Shown: positions 1-7,853, counted from the stretch's first letter. The stretch is DNA of 17,339 nucleotides from an uncultured Neisseriaceae bacterium (GCA_903891375.1 CAITEL010000062.1:1-17339), one strand, 5' to 3'. Numbers and translations are program-made. Notes: a model not told the origin generated them from the letters alone.

Positions 1-770
1 CGAAAAATTGGTCACCAAATGCTTTACTATTACGCTTTAAAATTGAATTACCCTCAACGGTTAAATTACCAAGCCTTGAAACGATTTACCAATGGGTATA
101 CGAAGATGGTGTAAGTGGTGGTGATACATATAAATGCTTGCCCCGTAAACATAAGAAAAGAAAAAAGAATTTAAACTCACGTGAGACTGCATCAACAACA
201 GATAAAGTTTCAATACATTTAAGAGATACAGTTGCCAACGATAGAAGCCGTATTGGAGATATAGAAATAGACTCTATAGTTGGTCCAGCTAATAGTAATG
301 GAATGCTAACAGGCACAGACCGTAAATCAAGATTAACTATGGCAACATTAGTAAAAAATAAAAGCGGTGATGAAATACTTATTAAATTGCTTTCTATGCT
401 TTTAACATATAAAAAGCGCATTAGAACAATCACTAGTGACAATGGTACTGAGTTCTCTCAACATTTGAAAATAGCAACGGAGCTAAATACTATGTACTAT
501 TTTGCAGATCCATATTCGAGCTACCAACGTGGGACAAACGAGCATGCAAATGGAATGATACGGCGTTATTTCCCCAAAGGAACTGACTTTAGCCTTGTTA
601 CCGAAAAGGAACTACAAAGTGCAATATACAAAATTAATAACCTGCCCAGAAAAATTCACAATGGGCGAACTGCTAATGAGATACACTATGGTATTAATAA
701 AAAATTAATACCATCTAAACAACGAAAATCAATGATTTTTGCATTTCGCACTTGAACTCGGGCCCGCTAT
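1..770 (+). mobile_element. 3' portion of an IS30-family insertion sequence
   Basis: Defined by the transposase frame that runs off the left edge. The right limit is approximate. Shortly after the stop is a GC-rich 8-nt palindrome, CGGGCCCG (759-766), which stands out in AT-rich surroundings and could be terminal-repeat or target sequence. The next 80 nt lead to a protein phosphatase gene, so the element sits directly upstream of a housekeeping gene. Confidence 0.7.
3..755 (+). CDS. IS30-family transposase, 5'-truncated by the window edge
   Basis: DDE transposase that cuts and joins the ends of an IS30-family insertion sequence. The frame is open from base 3 to a TGA at 753-755 (250 visible residues); the true start lies left of the window. 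The first visible residues (KNWSPNALLLRFKIELPS, then LETIYQWVYEDG) match the IS30 region just before the catalytic core, and a basic stretch (RKHKKRKK) follows. Catalytic residues are visible: first Asp in EIDSIVG, second Asp in TSDNGTEF, and Glu in the family hallmark YSSYQRGTNEHANGMIRRYF. The second Asp and the Glu have 33 residues between them, as expected for IS30. A TTG at 138 could be miscalled as the start, but the conserved upstream reading rules it out. No frameshift is seen in the visible part, so the element may be active. The right terminal inverted repeat should lie near 735-770 but cannot be fixed without the left end. Confidence 0.93.
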   Translation, partial: KNWSPNALLLRFKIELPSTVKLPSLETIYQWVYEDGVSGGDTYKCLPRKHKKRKKNLNSRETASTTDKVSIHLRDTVANDRSRIGDIEIDSIVGPANSNGMLTGTDRKSRLTMATLVKNKSGDEILIKLLSMLLTYKKRIRTITSDNGTEFSQHLKIATELNTMYYFADPYSSYQRGTNEHANGMIRRYFPKGTDFSLVTEKELQSAIYKINNLPRKIHNGRTANEIHYGINKKLIPSKQRKSMIFAFRT

Positions 771-811
771 TTCATGCTCTAAAAAATATTTTTCTGGATA
801 GAGTAGATTTC

Positions 812-820
812 TGTTAGAAT
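812..820 (+). promoter_or_regulatory. Extended -10 promoter for the tyrosine phosphatase gene
   Basis: TGTTAGAAT gives an extended -10 (TG, one base, TAGAAT). The -35 at normal distance (792-797, TTCTGG) is poor, which is tolerated when an extended -10 is present. It lies 27 nt before the ATG at 848. No ribosome binding site is visible between them. Confidence 0.4.
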
Positions 821-847
821 ATAGTACTTAAAATTTTTTGATTACTT

Positions 848-1360
848 ATGCAACCCATTAAAATACTATTTGTTTGCCTTGGCAACATATGTCGTTCCCC
901 AATTGCACACGCTATACTAGAACATAAAATAAAATCTAATGGGCTTATCCATTTTTTTGAAATAAATTCTTCTGGAACTTCTGGTTTCCATACTGGTAGC
1001 ACTCCAGATAAACGATCACTCGCAGTATTACTTAAACATGGGATACAATTCAAACATTATGCACAACAATTAACTCCTGCTGATATTTCTTACTATGATT
1101 ACATAATTGCCACAGATCATCTAAATTATGATGAAATAATCAATATGGCTAGCCATAGCTTACCAAATAAAGCAAACAGCGTTTTTTTACTCCGTAGTTT
1201 TGATTTAAATGAAAAAACAAATTTTGATATTCCAGATCCATATTATGGATTAGAAAGTGATTTTGAGGAAGTATACCAAATTTGCGAACGTTCTATCAAT
1301 GGATTTCTAAATTTTTTACGCATGCAAACAAATCAGCTACATTTAGGCACACAACCTTAA
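848..1360 (+). CDS. Low-molecular-weight protein tyrosine phosphatase
   Basis: Cytoplasmic phosphatase that removes phosphate from tyrosine (or small phosphorylated substrates) through a phosphocysteine intermediate. The P-loop C-x5-R is at residues 10-16 (CLGNICR) followed by S17, and the general acid is D130 in DPYY; the SSGTSGFHTG segment is the usual second conserved block. At 170 residues it is slightly longer than the usual 150-160, with a short polar C-terminal tail. The ATG is the only start that leaves the P-loop about ten residues from the N-terminus, as in the family; it has no Shine-Dalgarno sequence. No tyrosine kinase or exopolysaccharide gene is adjacent, so the substrate cannot be inferred from context. 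The gene lies between an IS30 element and uvrA and appears to be its own transcription unit. Confidence 0.93.
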   Translation: MQPIKILFVCLGNICRSPIAHAILEHKIKSNGLIHFFEINSSGTSGFHTGSTPDKRSLAVLLKHGIQFKHYAQQLTPADISYYDYIIATDHLNYDEIINMASHSLPNKANSVFLLRSFDLNEKTNFDIPDPYYGLESDFEEVYQICERSINGFLNFLRMQTNQLHLGTQP

Positions 1361-1431
1361 AAGAAACGCAACAACGATACGTTCCACAAAGTTTAATTGT
1401 GTCCTAGATTTAATATATTTACGTTATTGGA

Positions 1432-1461
1432 TTTACAATTATGCGCATTTAGTGGTATAAT
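1432..1461 (+). promoter_or_regulatory. Sigma-70 type promoter of uvrA
   Basis: TTTACA (1432-1437), 18-nt spacer, perfect TATAAT (1456-1461). The start codon is 35 nt further on, with AAAGG (1485-1489) as ribosome binding site. No CTG-N10-CAG LexA box is present, unlike the SOS-controlled uvrA of E. coli. A short inverted repeat CACAA/TTGTG (1385-1389, 1397-1401) lies upstream, of unknown meaning. Confidence 0.65.
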
Positions 1462-1496
1462 ATATATTTATATATCTAATCGATAAAGGCGACTAA

Positions 1497-4328
1497 ATGT
1501 TAGATACAATTGTAATTCGGGGCGCAAAAACACATAACCTCAAAAACATTGACTTAGACCTCCCTAAAAATAAACTTATAGTAATTACTGGTTTATCTGG
1601 CTCTGGAAAATCTTCATTGGCATTCGATACTCTTTATGCTGAGGGTCAACGCCGTTATGTTGAATCCCTATCTGCATACGCTAGACAATTTCTGCAACAA
1701 ATGAATAAACCTGATGTGGATTTAATCGAAGGGTTATCCCCTGCTATTTCAATTGAACAAAAAGCAACATCACATAACCCACGCTCTACCGTAGGTACAG
1801 TCACCGAAATTTATGATTATTTGCGCTTGTTATATGCCAGAGTTGGCGAGCCATTTTGCCCTACCCATAAACAAAAACTACAAGGACAATCAGTATCACA
1901 AATAGTTGATTCAATTTTAGCTCTTCCACTAAATGTTAAAATTGCCTTACTTGCACCAATAGTCTCTAGCCGTAAAGGTGAGCATCTGGATTTACTAGCT
2001 AACATCCAAGCTCAAGGATTTACAAAAGTTAGAGTCGATAACATAATCTACGATATAGATCAAACGCCAAAATTAGATAAAAATAAAAAACATAATATTG
2101 AAATTGTAGTTGACCGCATAAAAATAAACCCTGAAATAAAATCACGTTTAACTGAATCCGTAGAAGTGGCATTGCTTCACGGCGAAAGCAGAATTATAGC
2201 ACTAGACCTCGACACAAATTTAACTACAATATACTCAAGTAATTTTTCTTGTCCATTATGTGATTATTCTATTATGGAGTTAGAACCACGTAGCTTTTCT
2301 TTTAATAACCCATATGGAGCCTGTACTAAATGTGATGGGCTTGGACAAATAACATATTTTGACCCAGATAAAATTGTAATTAACAAAGAAGCGTCTGTTA
2401 CTGATGGCGCAATAAAAGGCTGGGATAAACGCAACCAATATACTTATCAGATGCTTACAGCTGTTGCCAAGCATTATAAATTTAGTTTAGATACACCATG
2501 GAATGAATTATCACAAAAAACACAACAAATATTACTCTTTGGTTCAGGTGATACGCAAATCAATATGACCATTATTAGTGAGTCTGGGCGACAAGTTATA
2601 AAGAAAATTCCTTTTGAAGGTGTAGTAAATACCCTAGAACGCCGTTATTTTGAAACTGATAGCCAATATATTAAAGAAGAATTAACTAAATATCAAAATA
2701 ATAAAATATGCCCAGAATGTGAAAGCTCCCGACTTAAAAAAGAATCTAGATGCGTTACAGTAGGTGAAACCATCCTCCCAACAGTAACCTCATGGCAATT
2801 ACATAAATGTTTTGATTTTTTTGAAAAAATTAAACTCGTTGGTAACAAACAAGCCATTGGAGATAAAATCATCCGTGAAATTATGACTCGTATTGGTTTT
2901 TTAATTGACGTGGGATTAGACTACATCACCCTAAACCGCTCCGCCGATACTTTATCTGGCGGTGAAGCCCAAAGAATACGGCTTGCAAGCCAAATTGGCT
3001 CTGGTTTAACTGGCGTAATGTATGTACTCGATGAACCATCAATCGGGTTACATCAAAGAGATAACGACCGTTTAATTGGCACTCTCAATAAATTACGTGA
3101 TTTAGGTAACACTGTGATTGTAGTAGAACATGACGAAGATGCCATGAAAGCTGCTGATTATATCGTTGATATCGGCCCCGGTGCTGGAGAGCACGGCGGA
3201 CAAATAATTGCACTCGGAAGTTACGCCGATATTATAAATACAAAAGGTTCAATTACTGGGGAGTATTTGTCTGGACAACGATCCATTGAAATACCGAAAA
3301 CACGTCATAAACAAAATCATGGCATGCTGGAAATAATTGGAGCTAGCGGAAATAACTTAAAACAAGTGCACCTAGAAATACCTATTGGTAATTTTGTATG
3401 TATCACTGGAGTCTCAGGCTCTGGAAAATCCACCTTGATTAATGATACACTATACAAAGCTAGCGCACAACAGTTATATAGAAGTAGTGAGTCCCCAGAG
3501 CATTTTGATAAAATCATTGGCCTAGAACAATTTGATAAGGTTATTAATGTCGATCAAAGCCCTATTGGTAGAACACCTAGATCCAACCCCGCCACATACA
3601 CAGGCTTATTTACCCATATTCGTGATTTATTTACCCAAGTAACTCTAGCACGGGAACGTGGTTATGGACCAGGTAGATTCTCTTTTAATGTAAAGGGTGG
3701 TAGATGTGAGGCATGCACTGGTGATGGCTTAATTAAAGTTGAAATGCATTTTTTACCAGATATTTATGTTATATGTGATACATGTAAAGGCAAACGATAT
3801 AATCGTGAAACACTTGAAGTATTTTATAAAAATAAAAATATCCATGAAGTATTAGAAATGACTGTTGAAGATGCAGAAAAATTCTTTACTAATATTCCAA
3901 CGATTAAAAAGAAACTAACAACATTAATCGACGTTGGTTTAGGTTATATTCGCTTAGGTCAATCCGCAACTACTTTATCTGGTGGAGAAGCACAACGAGT
4001 AAAACTAGCACTAGAATTATCAAAACGTGATACTGGTCGCACCTTATATATACTTGATGAGCCAACAACTGGACTACATTTTTATGATATTGAATTACTT
4101 TTAAAAGTATTACATAAATTTGTGGAACATGGCAATACTGTGGTAGTTATTGAACATAACTTAGATGTGATAAAAACTGCAGATTGGATTATTGATCTTG
4201 GCCCTGAAGGTGGTGAGGGGGGGGGCAATATTATTGCCACAGGGACTCCAGAACAAATAATAAAATCAAAACGTGGATACACCAGTAAATATTTGGCGAA
4301 ACATCTAAAAAGAAAACAAAATACATGA
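1497..4328 (+). CDS. uvrA: Excinuclease ABC subunit A (UvrA)
   Basis: DNA damage-sensing ATPase of nucleotide excision repair; it dimerises, scans DNA and loads UvrB. It has 943 residues, close to the 940 of E. coli. Walker A motifs are GLSGSGKSS (32-40) and GVSGSGKST (638-646); ABC signatures LSGGEAQR start near 486 and 827, each followed by a Walker B (VLDEPS, ILDEPT). Zinc sites are C252/C255/C276/C279 and C737/C740/C760/C763. Start ATG 1497 has AAAGG seven bases upstream. Its stop TGA overlaps the next gene's ATG (ATGA), implying translational coupling to the YheT-like hydrolase. Oddity: the conserved glycine-rich C-terminal stretch (EGGGN, around residue 907) is coded with nine consecutive G (4217-4225). 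Loss or gain of one G would replace the last 33 or so residues by a short out-of-frame tail. Confidence 0.98.
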   Translation: MLDTIVIRGAKTHNLKNIDLDLPKNKLIVITGLSGSGKSSLAFDTLYAEGQRRYVESLSAYARQFLQQMNKPDVDLIEGLSPAISIEQKATSHNPRSTVGTVTEIYDYLRLLYARVGEPFCPTHKQKLQGQSVSQIVDSILALPLNVKIALLAPIVSSRKGEHLDLLANIQAQGFTKVRVDNIIYDIDQTPKLDKNKKHNIEIVVDRIKINPEIKSRLTESVEVALLHGESRIIALDLDTNLTTIYSSNFSCPLCDYSIMELEPRSFSFNNPYGACTKCDGLGQITYFDPDKIVINKEASVTDGAIKGWDKRNQYTYQMLTAVAKHYKFSLDTPWNELSQKTQQILLFGSGDTQINMTIISESGRQVIKKIPFEGVVNTLERRYFETDSQYIKEELTKYQNNKICPECESSRLKKESRCVTVGETILPTVTSWQLHKCFDFFEKIKLVGNKQAIGDKIIREIMTRIGFLIDVGLDYITLNRSADTLSGGEAQRIRLASQIGSGLTGVMYVLDEPSIGLHQRDNDRLIGTLNKLRDLGNTVIVVEHDEDAMKAADYIVDIGPGAGEHGGQIIALGSYADIINTKGSITGEYLSGQRSIEIPKTRHKQNHGMLEIIGASGNNLKQVHLEIPIGNFVCITGVSGSGKSTLINDTLYKASAQQLYRSSESPEHFDKIIGLEQFDKVINVDQSPIGRTPRSNPATYTGLFTHIRDLFTQVTLARERGYGPGRFSFNVKGGRCEACTGDGLIKVEMHFLPDIYVICDTCKGKRYNRETLEVFYKNKNIHEVLEMTVEDAEKFFTNIPTIKKKLTTLIDVGLGYIRLGQSATTLSGGEAQRVKLALELSKRDTGRTLYILDEPTTGLHFYDIELLLKVLHKFVEHGNTVVVIEHNLDVIKTADWIIDLGPEGGEGGGNIIATGTPEQIIKSKRGYTSKYLAKHLKRKQNT
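4217..4225 (+). repeat. Nine-G homopolymer inside uvrA
   Basis: G9 run coding for part of E-G-G-G near residue 907 of UvrA. In an AT-rich sequence this is an obvious slippage site. One G fewer gives a stop near 4259; one G more gives a stop about 30 nt later. Whether it varies in nature cannot be told from one sequence. Confidence 0.9.
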
Positions 4329-5317
4329 AGACCCCTAATTTTTTATCTAATAGTCACTTAAATACAATATTACCTATTTACCTTACTCAAGATATGGAAC
4401 CGAATTATCAAAGAGAACGCCTTAACTTACCCGATGGTGATTTCATTGATTTTGATTGGATCAATAAAGATATTGTAGCTAAACCTACTGTAATATTATT
4501 CCATGGTACCGAAGGAAATTCCAAAAGTCATTACGCAAAACGATTAATGTATTATCTCGAACAAATTGGATGGCGTGGTGTTGTCCCTCACTTTAGGGGG
4601 TGCAGTGAAGAGATTAACCGTAAATTACGATTTTATCATGCTGGCGACACTGAAGATGTGGCATGGATTGTAAAACAAATACGGGATAGAACCACAATGG
4701 AGTTATATGCTTGCGGTATATCCATCGGTGGCAATATGCTATTAAAATACTTAGGCGAAACAGCTGACAACTCCCTAATTGACAGCGCTATTGCGGTTTC
4801 TACCCCGTTTGATTTACGCGAATGCGCCACTGCTCTAAATAATGGATTTAATAAGCATGTTTACGTAAAACATTTTCTGAATACTTTATTGCCTAAAATG
4901 AAAGAATACGCTAACCGTTTTGATAATTTTAAGTATATCGACCGTAAAATAGATACGCTGGATGAATTTAATGATCTCTATTTATGCCAAGTAGAAAACT
5001 TTAAAGATTCCGATGATTATTATAACAAGTCGAGTTGTAAATCATACCTCAAATATATAACCACGCCAACAATGATTTTGCAATCTAAAAATGACCCAAT
5101 GATACCTGTTAGTGCTTGGCCAACAAAAGCTGAACTATCTCCATTTATTCGCTTTGTCGCAACAAAAAATGGTGGCCATGCTGGATTTGTTTCTCTACAC
5201 CGTAACTATAAAGAGGCGTTATTGAAACTACCTAAATTTATCATTGATTACTTTAATCAATCGATAAAGATTACAAAAAAACAAGAAGAGTTATTATCAA
5301 TATCAGTATCAGTATAA
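4325..5317 (+). CDS. YheT-family alpha/beta hydrolase
   Basis: Member of the YheT/COG0429 group of cytoplasmic alpha/beta hydrolases; the physiological substrate is not established. It has 330 residues. Family marks: opening [12 protein letters not shown], an HG oxyanion pair at 60-61 in [11 protein letters not shown], the strongly conserved HFRGCS (89-94), nucleophile S133 in GISIGG followed by NMLLKYLGE, Asp 257 in KNDPMIP and His 285 in GGHAGF. The start ATG overlaps the uvrA stop as ATGA, so translation probably depends on ribosomes finishing uvrA. Ten nucleotides after its stop begins copy 1 of a palindromic repeat. A functional link with DNA repair is not known; the pairing may be only positional. 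Confidence 0.92.
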   Translation: MKTPNFLSNSHLNTILPIYLTQDMEPNYQRERLNLPDGDFIDFDWINKDIVAKPTVILFHGTEGNSKSHYAKRLMYYLEQIGWRGVVPHFRGCSEEINRKLRFYHAGDTEDVAWIVKQIRDRTTMELYACGISIGGNMLLKYLGETADNSLIDSAIAVSTPFDLRECATALNNGFNKHVYVKHFLNTLLPKMKEYANRFDNFKYIDRKIDTLDEFNDLYLCQVENFKDSDDYYNKSSCKSYLKYITTPTMILQSKNDPMIPVSAWPTKAELSPFIRFVATKNGGHAGFVSLHRNYKEALLKLPKFIIDYFNQSIKITKKQEELLSISVSV

Positions 5318-5327
5318 ATTGTATGGT

Positions 5328-5388
5328 AACTACTTACCTGCATCAATTCTATCGTCATATTTTGATATAATTGCGCATGCACGTAGTT
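5328..5388. repeat. Palindromic intergenic repeat, copy 1 (short form)
   Basis: A 61-nt imperfect palindrome bounded by AACTAC (5328-5333) and GTAGTT (5383-5388). Bases 5332-5366 are identical over 35 nt to 7456-7490, and 5364-5381 are identical over 18 nt to 7534-7551. Compared with copy 2 it lacks a 46-nt central hairpin. It sits between the YheT-like gene and a glycosyltransferase gene and has no coding capacity. It looks like a REP- or MITE-like element. Confidence 0.85.
5363..5371 (+). promoter_or_regulatory. Extended -10 inside the palindromic repeat, possible glycosyltransferase promoter
   Basis: TGATATAAT (TG, one base, perfect TATAAT) at 48 nt before the ATG at 5419. No good -35 lies at the right distance (5343-5348 is TCAATT). 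The TG is created by the junction unique to the short repeat copy; copy 2 reads AGATATAAT at the matching place and so keeps TATAAT but loses the extension. Confidence 0.4.
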
Positions 5389-5418
5389 ATATTGTAGCAT
5401 GAAAGAAGTATTATCAAA

Positions 5419-6486
5419 ATGGAAAAATCTATCGTTATTATCGGATCTAGCTCAATACACACTATACGTTATATTAATGGCATTTGTTCGCACATTGATA
5501 AAATAATATTCATCACCAACAAACATATTGAGAACACTCACACACATTTATTTAACGATAATGTAACGGTATATTATCTCAACTTTAAATTATCTAGTTT
5601 AACCACTAAATATAAAATCGCCAAAATATTAAAAAAACATAATTGCCAAATTGCACATATTCATCAAGCAAACAGCTATGCTTATCATGCGATTAAAGGT
5701 ATCAAAGCCTCGCATCTTTCATGTAAAATAATTTTAACCACTTGGGGTTCTGATATATTACTCTTACCACAAAAAGGGTTAATCTTCAAAAGCATGGTTA
5801 AATATAACTTAAAGCACGCAGATTCCATAACTGCTGGATCATTGTACATGGCAAATCAAATCAAGCAACTCGCCCCACAAATAAAAAATATCCACACCAT
5901 AAATTTTGGGGTTGACAACTTCCCCGACGCAATTGATTTAAGCCATAAAGAAAATATAATTCTATCTAACCGTTTACATAAACCATTATACAATATTAAT
6001 AAAATAATCATCGCCTTTTCTGAATTAATCAAACAAGCAAAATTTGTAGATTATCAATTAATTATTGCTGGTAGTGGGGTTGATACCGAAAAATTACTTA
6101 AATTGGTAGAGCAACTTAACTTAGGCGCATCAGTTAAATTTATTGGCATGGTTGAATATACAGCATTGCAAACATGGTATAAAAAAGCTAAGTTGTTTAT
6201 CTCTATACCATCTAGCGACTCAGCCTCATTAAGTTCTCTCGAAGCTATGAGTTTTGGTTGTTACCCTATATTGTCGAACTTGCCTGCAAATGTAGAGTAT
6301 ATAATAGATGGGGTGAATGGCACTATATGTCAAAATATCAATAACTTAAGTCAAAACATGGCAAATGCACTTGATTTAATTGATGACAACATCGAATACA
6401 CCAAAGTTGCTCAGTTTAATTATGAACTAGTACGTAAAAAAGCTATTTTTACAAAAAATATTAAAAAGTTTATTGAATTATATTAA
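5419..6486 (+). CDS. GT4-family glycosyltransferase
   Basis: Probable retaining sugar transferase with a GT-B fold acting at the cytoplasmic face of the membrane; donor and acceptor cannot be told. It has 355 residues. The N-terminal half opens with a Rossmann-like strand (SIVIIGSSSIHTIRYING) and contains HIHQANSYAYHA and LTTWGSDILLLP, typical of the acceptor domain. The C-terminal half has LIIAGSGVDTEKL, VKFIGMVEY, and SSDSASLSSLEAMSFGCYPI. In the usual E-x7-E motif the first Glu is Asp here (D267, E275), a substitution also found in other GT4 members with an SSDS/SDGTS motif. No other polysaccharide or LPS gene adjoins it, so it is an orphan; it is flanked by a palindromic repeat upstream and a convergent thioesterase downstream. 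The ribosome binding site is weak (GAAAGAAG, 5401-5408). Confidence 0.88.
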   Translation: MEKSIVIIGSSSIHTIRYINGICSHIDKIIFITNKHIENTHTHLFNDNVTVYYLNFKLSSLTTKYKIAKILKKHNCQIAHIHQANSYAYHAIKGIKASHLSCKIILTTWGSDILLLPQKGLIFKSMVKYNLKHADSITAGSLYMANQIKQLAPQIKNIHTINFGVDNFPDAIDLSHKENIILSNRLHKPLYNINKIIIAFSELIKQAKFVDYQLIIAGSGVDTEKLLKLVEQLNLGASVKFIGMVEYTALQTWYKKAKLFISIPSSDSASLSSLEAMSFGCYPILSNLPANVEYIIDGVNGTICQNINNLSQNMANALDLIDDNIEYTKVAQFNYELVRKKAIFTKNIKKFIELY

Positions 6487-6526
6487 ACTTCTTGCGTATT
6501 AATTACAATAGCACTCACTATTCAAT

Positions 6527-6952
6527 TTATTTATGTAAATTGCTTTGTAATATTGGGATAAGATTATGAATATACTGCGGAGTATTAACACTAGTTTTAT
6601 TGGCAAAATCGTACCAAACTATTGTTGCAGGTAAAATCGCATATGTTGTATCTGGATTGATTGTAGATTTAATTATATGTTCAAAAAAAGTTTTTTTACC
6701 GACAATATCTACCAAGAAAGTATCTATTGTAATAGTTTCAGGAAAACTTATAGGGCGAATAAATTTGCAACTGGTCTCAGCCAGAACTGGTGCAATACCC
6801 GTTGGATCTACTTTTTTGCCATGCTCTACCATCATTTCAAAACGAGCCTCTTGAACATATAGAAAGTAGTTCGTATTATTAACATGCCCATAAGCATCCA
6901 TGTCACCCCAACGTATCGCCATTGTTTTACTATGAATTAATGATTTTTCCAT
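6527..6952 (-). CDS. Acyl-CoA thioesterase, 4HBT hot-dog fold (YbgC/FadM-like)
   Basis: Likely cleaves acyl-CoA or acyl-ACP thioesters in the cytoplasm. It has 141 residues from the ATG at 6952, the normal size for single-domain hot-dog thioesterases. The family motif is clear: RWGDMDAYGHVNNTNYFLYV, with the Asp of GDMDAYGHVNN as the probable catalytic residue, then EARFEMM, and CKFIRPISFPETITI for the following strands. The frame extends four codons further to a TTG, but that TTG lies in the GGGAG that is the ribosome binding site for the ATG at 6952, so the ATG is preferred. It is divergent from yceD and convergent with the glycosyltransferase, with 40 nt and no obvious terminator in between. 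The exact substrate is not predictable. Confidence 0.9.
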   Translation of the reverse strand: MEKSLIHSKTMAIRWGDMDAYGHVNNTNYFLYVQEARFEMMVEHGKKVDPTGIAPVLAETSCKFIRPISFPETITIDTFLVDIVGKKTFFEHIIKSTINPDTTYAILPATIVWYDFANKTSVNTPQYIHNLIPILQSNLHK

Positions 6953-6982
6953 TATTACTCCCAATATGATATAAAATATAGT

Positions 6983-6991
6983 ATTATACCA
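6983..6991 (-). promoter_or_regulatory. Extended -10 promoter of the thioesterase gene
   Basis: Reading on the minus strand, TGGTATAAT: TG, one base, perfect TATAAT (plus-strand 6983-6988). The -35 is weak (TTCATT, 7008-7013, 19-nt spacer). It lies 30 nt before the ATG at 6952. This 86-nt gap also has to hold the promoter of the divergent yceD gene, for which I see no convincing match. Confidence 0.45.
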
Positions 6992-7038
6992 GCTTATACT
7001 TTTATTAATGAATTTAAAATTGTTACAGGAAATATAAT

Positions 7039-7452
7039 ATGTACATTAATTGTTTAGATTTTACAAAACAACATCAATCAATTACAGAAAAATTAGACGT
7101 TAAATCTCTAGATAGAGCAAGTGAAATCTTTGATAATCTACACGGAATTTTAGAATTTACTTTATCTGGGGAAATTAATAAGCAAAATAGGCCTATACTT
7201 CGACTAAAGATTTGTGGTAAAATAATGACCTCATGTCAAAACTGTTTAGAGGAAGTAGAAATCCCATTAAGTTATGATGTTATCGTACCTGTTTTTTACA
7301 ATGAACGAGAGCTTGATGTGGCATTAGAAGACCCAGATCGTGACGATTATAATGGCATAGTAGCAGAAGCACACTTTGATGTGTTGAATTTCGTTGAAGA
7401 CGAGATTATCATGTTACTACCTATTGCACCTAAACATGAAGAATGCACGTAA
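7039..7452 (+). CDS. yceD: YceD / DUF177 family protein (23S rRNA accumulation protein)
   Basis: DUF177 proteins are needed for normal accumulation of 23S rRNA or 50S subunits and are almost always encoded next to rpmF. It has 137 residues, shorter than the 173 of E. coli. Family marks: LSGEINKQNRPILRLKICG strand region, C66-x2-C69 in SCQNCLE, and the conserved acidic/hydrophobic end VEDEIIMLLPIAPKH. Start ATG 7039 is preceded by CAGGA (7026-7030). The rpmF gene follows after 192 nt, unusually far for this pair; the gap is filled by palindromic repeat copy 2 (starting 3 nt after the stop) and a structured leader. Confidence 0.88.
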   Translation: MYINCLDFTKQHQSITEKLDVKSLDRASEIFDNLHGILEFTLSGEINKQNRPILRLKICGKIMTSCQNCLEEVEIPLSYDVIVPVFYNERELDVALEDPDRDDYNGIVAEAHFDVLNFVEDEIIMLLPIAPKHEECT

Positions 7453-7454
7453 TT

Positions 7455-7558
7455 AACTTACCTGCATCAATTCTATCGTCATATTTTGATGATTTATGTA
7501 TATATTTATACACTACATCATCAAAATAATTTAGATATAATTGCGCATGCAAGTAGTT
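7455..7558. repeat. Palindromic intergenic repeat, copy 2 (long form)
   Basis: A 104-nt imperfect palindrome that could fold into one long hairpin. It shares the 35-nt and 18-nt blocks with copy 1 (5328-5388), separated by an extra 46 nt (7491-7536). The extra part completes a perfect 11-bp inverted repeat, ATTTTGATGAT (7483-7493) with ATCATCAAAAT (7517-7527), and an inner stem TGTATA/TATACA (7497-7502, 7507-7512) with a 4-nt loop. The outer arms also pair imperfectly (CTGCAT...CAATT against AATTGCGCATGCA). No run of T follows, so it is not a standard intrinsic terminator. No open frame. Confidence 0.88.
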
Positions 7559-7582
7559 GATAGCAACCAACTACTGAGTAGT
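7553..7582 (+). promoter_or_regulatory. Mutually exclusive inverted repeats in the rpmF leader
   Basis: GTAGTTG (7553-7559) pairs perfectly with CAACTAC (7568-7574) across an 8-nt loop. The second arm is also part of a perfect dyad, ACTACT-G-AGTAGT (7570-7582). The two structures use the same bases, so in RNA only one can form; as DNA the dyad could be an operator. The segment starts inside the end of repeat copy 2 and lies 62 nt before rpmF. The function is unknown. Confidence 0.45.
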
Positions 7583-7594
7583 GACAAATGCAGA

Positions 7595-7624
7595 TTGACA
7601 TAGAGAATTTTATTAAATTTTTAT
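7595..7624 (+). promoter_or_regulatory. Possible promoter of rpmF-plsX-fabH
   Basis: Perfect -35 TTGACA (7595-7600) with a poor -10 (TTTTAT, 7619-7624, 18-nt spacer). A better -10 sequence, TATAAA (7622-7627), would give a 21-nt spacer, too long for a standard promoter. It lies just downstream of the dyad at 7570-7582. Confidence 0.3.
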
Positions 7625-7644
7625 AAACTTATTGAGGTAACAAA

Positions 7645-7824
7645 ATGGCTGTTCAACAAAATAAAAAATCCCCGTCAAAACGTGGAATGCGTCGTGCACA
7701 TGATGCTCTAACAACTCCTGGTATTGCAATAGAACCAACTACTGGTGAAATACATTTACGCCACCATATTAGTCCAAATGGAGTTTACCGTGGCAAAAAA
7801 ATAACTAAAGGTAAGGACGAGTAA
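7645..7824 (+). CDS. rpmF: 50S ribosomal protein L32
   Basis: Small protein of the large ribosomal subunit. It has 59 residues and is very basic. It begins [20 protein letters not shown] and continues [21 protein letters not shown], which is the proteobacterial L32 pattern without the four zinc-binding cysteines found in L32 of many other bacteria. GAGGT (7634-7638) lies seven bases before the ATG and is one of the strongest ribosome binding sites in the window, fitting a highly expressed gene. plsX starts 29 nt after the stop. The yceD-rpmF-plsX-fabH order is conserved in beta- and gammaproteobacteria. Confidence 0.97.
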   Translation: MAVQQNKKSPSKRGMRRAHDALTTPGIAIEPTTGEIHLRHHISPNGVYRGKKITKGKDE

Positions 7825-7853
7825 GTACATAATAAATTTTAGAAACCTAACTT

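Noticed and set aside
86..442. Minus-strand 118-residue frame under the transposase
   Set aside because: It lies antisense to a clearly conserved IS30 transposase, has no family features and has no ribosome binding site. It is a shadow frame.
1456..1476. LexA-like box in the alternating AT stretch before uvrA
   Set aside because: The central alternating AT resembles a LexA box, but the flanking CTG and CAG are missing.
7455..7558. Intrinsic terminator after yceD
   Set aside because: The stem is long but has no following T-run, is AT-rich, and the element is repeated elsewhere at a different kind of junction. It is better described as a repeat.
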